From: Patescibacteria group bacterium
GTDB lineage: Bacteria; Patescibacteriota; Minisyncoccia; UBA6257; Colwellbacteraceae
NCBI GenBank assembly: GCA_018826645.1
Contig: JAHJZF010000052.1
Span: 1-14,948, forward strand
Length of the DNA stretch: 14,948 nucleotides
Direction of reading: 5' to 3'
The notes beneath the pieces are model-generated. The model was not told the DNA's origin and did not search any database. It saw only the letters and a program-made list of their open reading frames with translations. The position numbers were made by a program, and so were the translations under genes. Shown one piece after another: positions 1 through 7,070 of this stretch; positions within the stretch are counted from its first letter, which is position 1, and every line of letters starts with the position of its first letter.

Positions 1-177
1 TAACGAGATAGATGCTTGACTAGGATTAGAACTCAGATAAATACCGCCGGTTCTAACTAAATCAAAGTTTTCAAAATCCACACGAAGACCTCTTGAATAG
101 AGGATTACGAAAGTCCCTAGAATTAGGAAAAGTATTACAAAAAAATAAAATAGAAACCGTCTAGTCTTAATGGACAT
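1..177 (-). CDS. PEGA-domain membrane protein, N-terminal part (cut by window edge)
   Basis: An open frame reads leftwards from an ATG at 177-175 to the window edge, giving exactly 59 codons with no stop. The product begins with a basic stretch (MSIKTRR) and a hydrophobic segment at about residues 8-28 that looks like a single N-terminal membrane anchor. It then has a short linker (RGLRVDFENF) and the motif TGGIYLSSNPSQASISL at residues 43-59. Small proteins with an N-terminal anchor followed by GGI-x-SNPS-A-I are typical of PEGA-domain surface proteins, which are very common in Parcubacteria. The family is thought to be extracytoplasmic; no enzymatic role is known to me and none is claimed. 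The ATG sits 8 nt beyond a minus-strand -10 box, so the mRNA may have almost no leader. The frame choice rests on this clean domain match and on the promoter position. Confidence 0.75.
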   Translation of the reverse strand, partial: MSIKTRRFLFYFFVILFLILGTFVILYSRGLRVDFENFDLVRTGGIYLSSNPSQASISL

Positions 178-184
178 TAATCCC

Positions 185-190
185 TATAAT
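185..190 (+). promoter_or_regulatory. -10 box of the murA operon promoter
   Basis: A perfect TATAAT ends 7 nt before the murA GTG, so transcription should start at or next to 197-198 and give a leaderless or nearly leaderless mRNA. The -35 region is poor: with a 17-bp spacer, TAGTCT at 162-167 matches TTGACA at three of six positions. It overlaps the divergent -10 box of the PEGA gene. Confidence 0.6.
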
Positions 191-214
191 AAAGAAGGTG
201 AAATTTATTGTAAA
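186..214 (-). promoter_or_regulatory. Sigma70-type promoter for the PEGA gene
   Basis: On the minus strand there is a -35 box TTTACA (214-209, one mismatch to TTGACA), a 17-bp spacer (208-192) and a -10 box TATTAT (191-186, one mismatch to TATAAT). The predicted transcription start is near 179-178, within 0-2 nt of the ATG at 177. The -35 box lies inside murA codons 4-6, and the -10 box overlaps the plus-strand -10 box of murA by five bases. Confidence 0.65.
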
Positions 215-1466
215 CGGCGGAAAAAAATTAAAAGGGGAAATCGACGTTAGGGGCTCTAAAAATGCAGCTCTGCCTGTGTTGGCGGCTACTCTGCTGACCC
301 AGAGAACCTGCACCATAGATAATATCCCTGTGATAAAAGATGTTCTGACTTTCATAGAGATTATTCAAAGTATGGGTGGTGACGTTCGGTGGTTGAGCGA
401 AAGAAAAGTTAGGATTACTAATAAAAATATAGATCCGAATAGAATCTCGCGCGACCTAGTCCGGAACATCAGGGCTTCTATATTATTAATCGGCCCTCTT
501 CTAGCAAGATTCGGAGAAATTAAAATAAGTTTGCCTGGCGGTTGCCATATAGGACCTCGCCCCATGGATATACATTTAGATGCTTTTAAGGAGTTGGGGT
601 TTAGTGTTACGTATAATAAAAATGGAGAGTATTACCACATTAAAAGAACAAAAAATATTCATAAAAAAGAAATTACACTTAAGGGATTAACGGTTACGGG
701 AACAGAGAACATGTTAATGTATGCTGCTATTCACCCTCTTAAAATAAATATCGCTGCCTTAGAGCCTCATGTTGAAGATCTTGGAAAACTTCTAGTTAAA
801 CTTGGGGCAAAAATAAAAGGATTTAACTCTCACACCTTAGAAGTAATTAAGCCTATCCAAAAAACGGGAAGCGCCGTCGAACATACTGTTATGTATGACC
901 CAATTGAAGCAGGAACGTTTATTATTTTAGGAGCAGCAACGAAAAGTGATATTAAGGTTAAAAATGTCCCAGTAGAATCTCTCACCCTTACCTTTAAAAA
1001 ACTCGAAGAGTTTGGCGTTATTCTTGAGATTAAAGGAACGAATGTTTTTGTTAAGGGCAGTCGTTCTAAACTAAAGGCGGTATCTAAACTAATCACTAAG
1101 GAATATCCTGGAATACCTACAGATTTACAAGCCCCATTTGGCGTTCTGGCCACACAGGCAAAGGGAGAAACTCTTATATTTGATACAATTTACGAAGGGC
1201 GTCTTAAGTATTTATACGAACTTGATAAGATGGGGGCCTCTGTTAATATTCTAAGCGCTCATAAGGCCATAATTAAGGGGCCTCAAAGCTTGGTCGGAAA
1301 GAACGTAGAAAGTATCGACTTAAGGGCGGGAGCAACCCTGATTATAGCGGCATTGGTTGCTAAGGGAGAAAGCGTTTTGCATGGAGCCGAGCAGATAGAC
1401 CGAGGATACGAAAAGATTGAAGAAAGGTTAACCAAGTTAGGGGCAGACATTAAAAGAGAAGAATAA
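198..1466 (+). CDS. murA: UDP-N-acetylglucosamine 1-carboxyvinyltransferase (MurA)
   Basis: MurA transfers enolpyruvate from PEP to UDP-GlcNAc, the first committed cytoplasmic step of peptidoglycan synthesis. The 422-residue product has the usual length and the two-lobed EPSP-synthase-like layout. KNAALP is at residues 21-26 with the substrate-contacting Lys21. The catalytic-loop motif LPGGCHIGPRP carries Cys116, equivalent to E. coli Cys115, the residue alkylated by fosfomycin; this is therefore a Cys-type enzyme, not the Asp-type seen in some resistant lineages. TDLQ at 308-311 supplies the conserved Asp, and a C-terminal DLRAGATLIIAAL segment matches the family. The start is GTG at 198, the only start that keeps the family N-terminus (KFIVNGGKKLKGEI). 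It has no usable Shine-Dalgarno and lies 7 nt after a TATAAT box. It is the first gene of the long plus-strand operon; mreB follows after 3 nt. Confidence 0.96.
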   Translation: MKFIVNGGKKLKGEIDVRGSKNAALPVLAATLLTQRTCTIDNIPVIKDVLTFIEIIQSMGGDVRWLSERKVRITNKNIDPNRISRDLVRNIRASILLIGPLLARFGEIKISLPGGCHIGPRPMDIHLDAFKELGFSVTYNKNGEYYHIKRTKNIHKKEITLKGLTVTGTENMLMYAAIHPLKINIAALEPHVEDLGKLLVKLGAKIKGFNSHTLEVIKPIQKTGSAVEHTVMYDPIEAGTFIILGAATKSDIKVKNVPVESLTLTFKKLEEFGVILEIKGTNVFVKGSRSKLKAVSKLITKEYPGIPTDLQAPFGVLATQAKGETLIFDTIYEGRLKYLYELDKMGASVNILSAHKAIIKGPQSLVGKNVESIDLRAGATLIIAALVAKGESVLHGAEQIDRGYEKIEERLTKLGADIKREE

Positions 1467-1469
1467 GAA

Positions 1470-2477
1470 ATGTTAACAAGAAAAATAGGCATAGATTTAG
1501 GCACCACCAATACAGTTGTTTTTGTACCGGGCAAAGGTTTTGTTATTAATGAGCCCACCATTGTTGCTCTTAATGCTCCGGATAATACCGTCTTGGCTGT
1601 TGGTAGAGAAGCTAAGCAAATGATTGGCAAGACGCCTGGCGATATTAGGGCATATCGCCCATTAAAAGACGGCGTTGTGGCTGACTATTATATTACCAGA
1701 GCAATGTTGAGATATTTTATTGTTAAAGCGGTCGGGTCTTTTAATATTATTAAGCCAGACGTAACTATATCTGTACCGGCGGGTATTTCTCCGACAGAAA
1801 GAAGAGCCGTTCAAAACGCCGCCATTGAAGCCGGGGCAAAAAATGCTTATTTAGTAAGAGAGCCTTTATTGGCAGCTCTTGGTGCTGGCATCACAATCAA
1901 TTCTTCTTCTGGAAATATGATCGTTAACATAGGAGGAGGAACGGCCGAAGTAGCTGTCATCTCCTTAGGTGGAATAGTCGCGTTCGCCAGCTTGAGAGTT
2001 GCCGGCAATAAACTTGATCAATCCATCATAGATTATGTTAAGAAGACGTATTCTGTTTCTATCGGCGAACAAACCGCAGAGGCAGTTAAAATAGCTATTG
2101 GGACAGCGGTGCCCTCTAAGAACAAGCTAGAATTTCAATTAAGAGGTCGTGATTTGGTGTCAGGACTACCGAAAGATTTAAGTATTAATTCAAATGAAAT
2201 AGCAGAAGCTATCAATCCATTTTTAATGGACATAGCCAATTCTGTTCAAGGAGTTTTTAACGAAACACCGCCGGAACTTGTGGCGGATGTTATGGAGAAG
2301 GGTATTATCTTGTCTGGAGGAAGTTCCGGTCTTAAAAATATAGACGAATTCTTCAAAAGACTTCTTGGTGTTCCTGCGTATGTTGCGGAGGAACCAATCC
2401 TTTGCGTGGCTAAAGGCACAGGCATTATCCTTGACCATTTAGACGTTTATAAAAAAACCCTCCTCAGCAAAAAATAA
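1470..2477 (+). CDS. mreB: Rod-shape actin homologue MreB, copy 1 (divergent)
   Basis: MreB polymerises on the inner face of the membrane and directs the cell-wall elongation machinery. This 335-residue copy shows the actin-fold motifs in order: phosphate-1 IGIDLGTTNT (6-15), INEPT (26-30), phosphate-2 region IGGGTAEVAVISLGG (154-168), RGRDLVSGLPK (225-235) and the adenosine motif GIILSGGSSGLKNID. Three points are unusual. The phosphate-2 motif reads N153-IGGGT instead of the conserved D-IGGGT. The first acid of the usual EEP motif is Arg130 (REP). The GDE motif reads G-N-K at 179-181. These suggest altered ATP hydrolysis, which is an inference. It also lacks the basic amphipathic N-terminal extension seen in copy 2 at 6024. 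A weak purine-rich stretch precedes the ATG. It lies 3 nt after murA and 4 nt before the holB-like gene. Confidence 0.92.
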   Translation: MLTRKIGIDLGTTNTVVFVPGKGFVINEPTIVALNAPDNTVLAVGREAKQMIGKTPGDIRAYRPLKDGVVADYYITRAMLRYFIVKAVGSFNIIKPDVTISVPAGISPTERRAVQNAAIEAGAKNAYLVREPLLAALGAGITINSSSGNMIVNIGGGTAEVAVISLGGIVAFASLRVAGNKLDQSIIDYVKKTYSVSIGEQTAEAVKIAIGTAVPSKNKLEFQLRGRDLVSGLPKDLSINSNEIAEAINPFLMDIANSVQGVFNETPPELVADVMEKGIILSGGSSGLKNIDEFFKRLLGVPAYVAEEPILCVAKGTGIILDHLDVYKKTLLSKK

Positions 2478-2481
2478 TTCA

Positions 2482-3306
2482 ATGCTGGTGGGTCATAAGG
2501 ATAAAGTCGATATCTTCAAAAAACTTATAGAAAGTAACGGGCTTGCTCATGGATATCTTCTATTCGGAGAAAGTTCTGTGGGTAAATTTCTTTTCGCCAA
2601 ATCTTTAGCCAATTTTCTTGAGAATCATCAATTCGAAGAACCCGAACATCCTCTTAAAGAAGTTCTGATTTTAGCTCCAGAAGACGGCAGTATTGGTATA
2701 AACCCTATAAGAGATGCTAAACAGTTTCTTTCGAGAAAGCCTGTTCTTTCATCAAGAAGAGTCTTGATTATTGATGAGGCAGAAGCTATGACTAATCAAG
2801 CGCAAAATGCCGTGCTCAAATTAGCGGAAGAACCACCAGAGAACAGCCTCATTATTATCATAACGTCTGGACTAGAGGCTATTTTACCAACCTTAAAATC
2901 TCGTTTGCAAAAGATATATTTTCTCAGATTAAAATCTAGTGAAATCGAAAAACTTTTATTGAAGAAATATGGCCTATCAGCTCCGAAGGCAAAATCTCTT
3001 GCAGAGAGCTCGTTCGGCAAACCCGGTTTAGCGGTACGAAGCCTTGATAATAACGTAGCAAAGGAAGCCGAGAAGCTTGCAGACAATCTCTTTAAAAATC
3101 CTTCTGAAAAAAGAAAGATTATAGAAGCGGTTGCCAAAGACGGCCAATTAATGAATGAATTTTTAATCAAAGTTATCACCAGACTATCAAGGGATCCTAT
3201 TAAAAACGTTCAAGTTTTAAGTAAGATTATGGACAGGATGGTAAAGATGTCGGACTTTACAACGAACAAAAGACTCCAACTAGAATCAGCATTATGGAAC
3301 ATTTAG
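2482..3306 (+). CDS. holB: DNA polymerase III delta'-like clamp-loader subunit (HolB family)
   Basis: Delta' is a structural subunit of the clamp loader that places the sliding clamp on primed DNA. The 274-residue protein has a clamp-loader AAA+ fold. The start HGYLLFGESSVGKFLFAKSL holds a P-loop-like GESSVGKF (29-36), in which Phe replaces the Ser/Thr that normally coordinates Mg. RRVLIIDEAEAM (92-103) gives the Walker B-like DEAE, and NAVLKLAEEPPENS (109-122) is the clamp-loader signature. The family SRC motif, usually an arginine finger, appears as S140-R141-L142. No four-cysteine zinc module is present. A weakened ATP site fits delta' rather than DnaX (gamma/tau). The C-terminal helical part is short compared with E. 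coli delta' (334 residues). There is no Shine-Dalgarno. It lies 4 nt after mreB, and its end overlaps the longest frr reading by 13 nt. Confidence 0.82.
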   Translation: MLVGHKDKVDIFKKLIESNGLAHGYLLFGESSVGKFLFAKSLANFLENHQFEEPEHPLKEVLILAPEDGSIGINPIRDAKQFLSRKPVLSSRRVLIIDEAEAMTNQAQNAVLKLAEEPPENSLIIIITSGLEAILPTLKSRLQKIYFLRLKSSEIEKLLLKKYGLSAPKAKSLAESSFGKPGLAVRSLDNNVAKEAEKLADNLFKNPSEKRKIIEAVAKDGQLMNEFLIKVITRLSRDPIKNVQVLSKIMDRMVKMSDFTTNKRLQLESALWNI

Positions 3307-3827
3307 TCATGACGGAAAAAAGATTCAATGAAATAATAGAAATCCTTAAAGAAGGGCTTCAAACTATTAGAACAAATCGCCCTAATCCAAAGTTAATAGA
3401 AGACGTGAAGGTTAATTATCTTAATCAGTTTATTCCAATCAAGCAGTTGGGCTCAACCAATATAGAAATTCCACGAGATTTAGTAGTTAATGTCTGGGAC
3501 CAAAGTGCGGTTGCTCCTATCGTAAGTGCAATCGAGAGCGCTAATTTAGGGGTGGGCGTGTCGAGTCAAGGCAAAACAGTAAGAGTTACCTTGCCCGCCT
3601 TAACCGAAGAAAGGAAACAGGAGTTAGTAAAACTCGTAAAATCTATATCTGAAGAAAATCGAATTAAAATGAGGCTTGAGAGAGACGAAGCCGTTAAAAA
3701 AACTAAAGACCTTAAAGATGAGGACGAACGTTTCAGAGCTAAAGAAAAACTACAAAAATTGGTGGACGGTTTTAATAAAATGGCCGATGAGCTGACGGCA
3801 AAAAAGACTGAAGATATTCTTGGATAA
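3294..3827 (+). CDS. frr: Ribosome recycling factor (RRF)
   Basis: RRF acts with EF-G to split post-termination ribosomes. The product is 177 residues, close to the usual 185. It has family segments in order: helix 1 with LQTIRTNRPNPKLIEDVKVNY, domain II around PIKQLGSTNIEIPRDLVVNVWD and VRVTLPALTEERKQELVKLVK, then the long helix with ENRIKMRLERDEAVKK and the C-terminal KMADELTAKKTEDILG. The start is uncertain. ATG 3294 gives an extra MEHLV and overlaps holB by 13 nt. ATG 3309 gives MTEKRFNEII, lies 2 nt after the holB stop and better matches the family N-terminus. Neither has a Shine-Dalgarno. The usual partner genes pyrH and tsf are not adjacent; an M50 protease gene and proS follow. Confidence 0.95.
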   Translation: MEHLVMTEKRFNEIIEILKEGLQTIRTNRPNPKLIEDVKVNYLNQFIPIKQLGSTNIEIPRDLVVNVWDQSAVAPIVSAIESANLGVGVSSQGKTVRVTLPALTEERKQELVKLVKSISEENRIKMRLERDEAVKKTKDLKDEDERFRAKEKLQKLVDGFNKMADELTAKKTEDILG

Positions 3828-3830
3828 ATT

Positions 3831-4832
3831 ATGATAATCTTCTTAACAATTTTCTTCTTAGCAATTTTAATATTGGGACACGAGTTCGGCCACTTCATAG
3901 TGGCTAAAATGTTAAAAATAAAAGTTGAAGAGTTTGGCATTGGATTTCCGCCTCGCCTTTTTGCCAGAAAATTTAGAGAGACGGAATATAGCCTTAACCT
4001 CTTGCCATTTGGCGGGTTTGTTAGAATCTATGGAGAAGATGCTCTTAATACAAAAGAGGTCAAAGACAAGAAAAGGAGCTTTTATTACCAATCTTTTATT
4101 AAAAAAGCACTTGTTATTTCGGCGGGTGTCATTATTAACATACTTATTGCTTGGATAGCTTTCAGCGTAGTCTTAAGTGTTGGCATGCCGGGTGGCATAT
4201 TTATAAATGACGTCGTAGAGGGTAGTCCGGCATATCTTGCAGGGTTTGAGGCGGGAGAATTTATAGAAGGTTTTGAATCTGCAGATGAATTCCTTTCTTA
4301 TATTGATGCTCATCTTGGAGAAGAAATAGTTATAAACGATAAAGCTGTTACTCCCCGAATTGATACTCCAGAAGGCGAGGGTCCGTTGGGTATTGGCATT
4401 TTGCCGTCGGGCATAGACCCAACTCCTTTTCCACAAAATATATGGCTGGGCTTAAAAACAGCCCTTAGAACCTTGGGGCTTATATTTATCGCATTGGGTT
4501 CTATGCTTTTTGGCGCTCTTTCGGGAAATTTCGAAGCGCTAAGTCAGGTTTCGGGCCCTGTTGGCGTTTTTAACATCGTTAAGGACGCAGGACAATTGGG
4601 TTCTATCTATTTTGTTCAATTGGTTGGTATCATTTCTTTAAACCTAGCCGCGCTGAACACCATACCTTTTCCAGCTCTCGATGGCGGTCGTTTGCTTTTT
4701 ATAGCTTTGCAAAAAATCTTCGGAGACAAGATACTTAACAAAAGAACAGAGATAATAATTAATGTTGCCGGATTTTTGTTCTTAATCGCACTTATGATAG
4801 CGGTTACAATTAAAGATATAATAAGCTTGTAA
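3831..4832 (+). CDS. rseP: RseP-type site-2 zinc metalloprotease (M50 family)
   Basis: This is a polytopic intramembrane protease of the RseP/SpoIVFB class, which cleaves membrane-anchored regulators or leftover signal peptides within the bilayer. In 333 residues it shows an N-terminal membrane segment containing the zinc site H17-E-F-G-H21 and the cytoplasmic loop signature LNLLPFGGFVRIYGED (55-70). A second membrane segment lies at about 93-117 and a single PDZ-like region at about 118-195 (INDVVEGSPAYLAGFEAGE). The signature SGPVGV (241-246) follows, and the second active-site segment N276-T-I-P-F-P-A-L-D284-G supplies the Asp zinc ligand. A last hydrophobic segment is at about 308-328. 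E. coli RseP has two PDZ domains; one is usual in other lineages. The gene lies 3 nt after frr and its stop shares one base with the proS start (TAATG). The substrate cannot be read from the sequence. Confidence 0.93.
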   Translation: MIIFLTIFFLAILILGHEFGHFIVAKMLKIKVEEFGIGFPPRLFARKFRETEYSLNLLPFGGFVRIYGEDALNTKEVKDKKRSFYYQSFIKKALVISAGVIINILIAWIAFSVVLSVGMPGGIFINDVVEGSPAYLAGFEAGEFIEGFESADEFLSYIDAHLGEEIVINDKAVTPRIDTPEGEGPLGIGILPSGIDPTPFPQNIWLGLKTALRTLGLIFIALGSMLFGALSGNFEALSQVSGPVGVFNIVKDAGQLGSIYFVQLVGIISLNLAALNTIPFPALDGGRLLFIALQKIFGDKILNKRTEIIINVAGFLFLIALMIAVTIKDIISL

Positions 4833-6049
4833 TGAAACAGTCAACGCTTTATACCAAAACGCGTAAAACTTTGCCCAAAGATGAGGTGGCTCGAAATGCC
4901 CAACTCCTATTAAAGGCTGGTTTTTTACACAAAGAGATGGCCGGCGTTTATTCCTATCTGCCATTAGGACTGCGCGTTCTTAAGAAAATCGAGGCAATTA
5001 TCCGAGAAGAGATAAACTCTATCGGTGGGCAAGAGTTATTTATGAGTGCCTTGCAAGATCCTGAAATTTGGCGAAAAACAGATAGGTGGAGTGATGGAGC
5101 CATAGATGTCTGGTTTAAAACAAGGGAAGAGCGTTTTGGTCTTAGTAATACTCACGAAGAGCCTATCACCGCTCAAATGAGTCATCATATCCAATCGTAT
5201 AAAGATCTGCCGATTTATGCTTATCAATTCCAGACAAAGTTTCGCAATGAACCACGAGCTAAGAGCGGACTTTTAAGGACGAAGGAGTTTGTTATGAAAG
5301 ACCTATATTCTTTTAGCGCCAACGAAGACGACCTTAACAAATTTTACGAAATTGTTAAGAAAGCGTATATGAAGATTTTTAATAGAGTGGGCTTAGGTCA
5401 GAATACTTATCTTACATTCGCTAGCGGAGGACCGTTTTCAAAATATAGCCACGAATTTCAAACGCTTTGCGAAACAGGAGAAGACACAATCTTTTTAGAC
5501 AAGAAAAAGAAAATTGCAATTAACAAAGAGGTAATGAATCAGGCGGTTCTAAAAGATTTAGGCATTAATAAAAAGGACCTAAAAGAAGAGAAGGCCATTG
5601 AGGTAGGGAATATATTCAAACTAGGAACTAAATTCTCTAAACCGCTTGGCTTAATGTATAAAGATAAGCAGGGCAGAGAACACCCCGTAGTTATGGGAAG
5701 CTATGGTATCGGTCTTGGAAGATTAATGGCGACCGTAGTTGAGGTATCGGCAGATGACAATGGAATGATCTGGCCAGAAAGCATTGCTCCATACAAAGTA
5801 CACTTAATCGAGCTTAAAAAGGGGTTGGGGACCGAACTTTACAAAAAGCTTATGCAAAGTAATGTTGAGGTGCTTTATGACGATAGAGATGCTTCGGCTG
5901 GAGAGAAATTGAAAGACGCAGATCTAATTGGCACTCCACTTAGACTTCTCGTGAGCGAAAAGACGGGGAATAAAGTTGAGGTAAAAAAACGTAATTCAAA
6001 AACATCCAAATTTCTAACTCAGAATGAAACTATTCAAGAATCTCTATAA
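4832..6049 (+). CDS. proS: Prolyl-tRNA synthetase, short form without the INS editing domain
   Basis: This class II synthetase charges tRNA-Pro. The 405-residue protein has the N-terminal catalytic core (AGVYSYLPLGLRVLKKIE, 37-54), THEE (107-110), motif 2 F-R-N-E (137-140) followed by RTKEFVMKDLYSF (149-161), and motif 3 GSYGIGLGR (289-297). The C-terminal anticodon-binding domain runs from about 318 (IAPYKVHLIEL), with VLYDDRDASAGEKLKDADL. Typical bacterial ProRS has about 570 residues because an editing domain of roughly 180 residues sits between motifs 2 and 3. Here only about 130 residues separate them, so the Ala-tRNA-Pro editing domain is absent, as in alphaproteobacterial and mitochondrial short forms. 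Editing would need a free-standing YbaK/ProX-type protein, and none is in the window. Translation is probably coupled to rseP by the TAATG overlap. The 3' end overlaps mreB copy 2 by 26 nt. Confidence 0.95.
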   Translation: MKQSTLYTKTRKTLPKDEVARNAQLLLKAGFLHKEMAGVYSYLPLGLRVLKKIEAIIREEINSIGGQELFMSALQDPEIWRKTDRWSDGAIDVWFKTREERFGLSNTHEEPITAQMSHHIQSYKDLPIYAYQFQTKFRNEPRAKSGLLRTKEFVMKDLYSFSANEDDLNKFYEIVKKAYMKIFNRVGLGQNTYLTFASGGPFSKYSHEFQTLCETGEDTIFLDKKKKIAINKEVMNQAVLKDLGINKKDLKEEKAIEVGNIFKLGTKFSKPLGLMYKDKQGREHPVVMGSYGIGLGRLMATVVEVSADDNGMIWPESIAPYKVHLIELKKGLGTELYKKLMQSNVEVLYDDRDASAGEKLKDADLIGTPLRLLVSEKTGNKVEVKKRNSKTSKFLTQNETIQESL

Positions 6050-7070
6050 AAGCGTTGGCATCGACCTTGGCACTACCAACTTCCTTGTCTATTTAAGGGG
6101 GCGAGGGATTGTTGTAGACGAGCCGACTCTTGTGGCTATTAATAATAGAACTAATCAAATTTTAGCTATCGGCGAAGAAGCCAAGAAAATGCTTGATCGG
6201 ACTCCCTCTCACGTGACCTTGGTTAAACCGCTAATCAATGGCGTTATTTCAGATTTTGAAATGACCCAAGAAATCATCAGACATTTTCTTAGAAAATTAG
6301 GTGGTTCTAGCGTATTTTCTCGTTATCAAACGGCCGCCGTAAGTATTCCTACTAATTTAACTGAGGTTGAAAGGAAATCCGTTGAAGATGCCGTCGTATC
6401 TGCGGGCGTTTCAAAAGTTCTTCTTGTAGAAGAGCCGATTGCAGCCGCCATAGGTACGCGCTTACCGATAGAGGACCCTTCGGCCAATATGATAGTTGAT
6501 ATAGGCGGGGGAACTTCTGAAATATCGATTATTTCAGTTGGCGGAGCAGTAATATCTAAAAGTTTGCAAACTGCAGGTCAAAAATTTAACGACGATATAA
6601 GCAGGTTTATCAAAAATGAGTACAAACTCCTTATAGGCGAACCCACCGCCGAAGCTTTAAAGATAAACGTAGGTTCAGCATTGCCAGTAGAAGAAAAGCT
6701 CGAAATGAATGTTAGGGGGCGTGATGTTGCCACAGGTCTTCCGAAAGAAGTAGTAGTAAGAAATCCTCAGGTGAGAACCGCCCTTCAAAAATCTCTTAAA
6801 AATATCTCTGACAGCATTAAGGTCATACTTGAAGATTCTCCGCCAGAACTTGTTGGAGACGTGCTTGAAAAGGGGATATATCTTTCTGGTGGAGGCAGTC
6901 TTCTAAGAGAGATAGACAGGTATTTAGCTAGAGAGATCCAAGTAGAGACTAGGGTTGTCGACGACCCTCTTACCTGCGTCATTAGGGGTTTAGGTATTAT
7001 TATTGAAGACATACCTCGATACGAAACAATCCTTTCTAATCAAGAGAGACCCAAGCCTATTAATTTATAA
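6024..7070 (+). CDS. mreB: Rod-shape actin homologue MreB, copy 2 (canonical nucleotide motif)
   Basis: This is the second MreB of the operon, directly upstream of mreC and mreD as in the classical mreBCD order. It has 348 residues, with a basic, hydrophobic N-terminus MKLFKNLYKS like the membrane-binding amphipathic start of MreB proteins. Phosphate-1 motif VGIDLGTTNF is at 11-20, and EEP is intact (136-138). Phosphate-2 reads V-D159-I-G-G-G-T with the conserved Asp. RGRDVATGLPK and the adenosine motif GIYLSGGGSLLREID follow. It is clearly a distant paralogue of copy 1, since the C-terminal parts align over PPELV-DV-EKGI-LSGG. The start is secure: an in-frame TAA lies just upstream (6015-6017), so the gene must overlap proS by 26 nt. 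There is no Shine-Dalgarno. Its stop shares a base with the mreC ATG (TAATG). Confidence 0.95.
   Translation: MKLFKNLYKSVGIDLGTTNFLVYLRGRGIVVDEPTLVAINNRTNQILAIGEEAKKMLDRTPSHVTLVKPLINGVISDFEMTQEIIRHFLRKLGGSSVFSRYQTAAVSIPTNLTEVERKSVEDAVVSAGVSKVLLVEEPIAAAIGTRLPIEDPSANMIVDIGGGTSEISIISVGGAVISKSLQTAGQKFNDDISRFIKNEYKLLIGEPTAEALKINVGSALPVEEKLEMNVRGRDVATGLPKEVVVRNPQVRTALQKSLKNISDSIKVILEDSPPELVGDVLEKGIYLSGGGSLLREIDRYLAREIQVETRVVDDPLTCVIRGLGIIIEDIPRYETILSNQERPKPINL

Noticed and set aside
830..1153. 107-codon open frame on the minus strand inside murA
   Set aside because: It lies wholly within a firmly identified gene, has no recognisable domain and no start signal; it is a shadow frame.
2796..3179. 127-codon minus-strand open frame inside the holB-like gene
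   Set aside because: Composition is that of a reverse-complement shadow; no motif or promoter supports it.
3566..3940. 124-codon minus-strand open frame across the frr/rseP junction
   Set aside because: Serine-rich low-complexity shadow of lysine- and glutamate-rich coding sequence; both overlapped genes are certain.
3925..4158. 77-codon plus-strand open frame inside rseP in another frame
   Set aside because: No domain, and it covers essential parts of a clear M50 protease gene.
4817..4822. Perfect TATAAT ending 9 nt before the proS ATG, a possible internal leaderless promoter
   Set aside because: It lies in AT-rich rseP coding sequence (Ile-Ile codons), no -35 box is found at 16-18 bp, and chance matches are expected; not listed as a feature.
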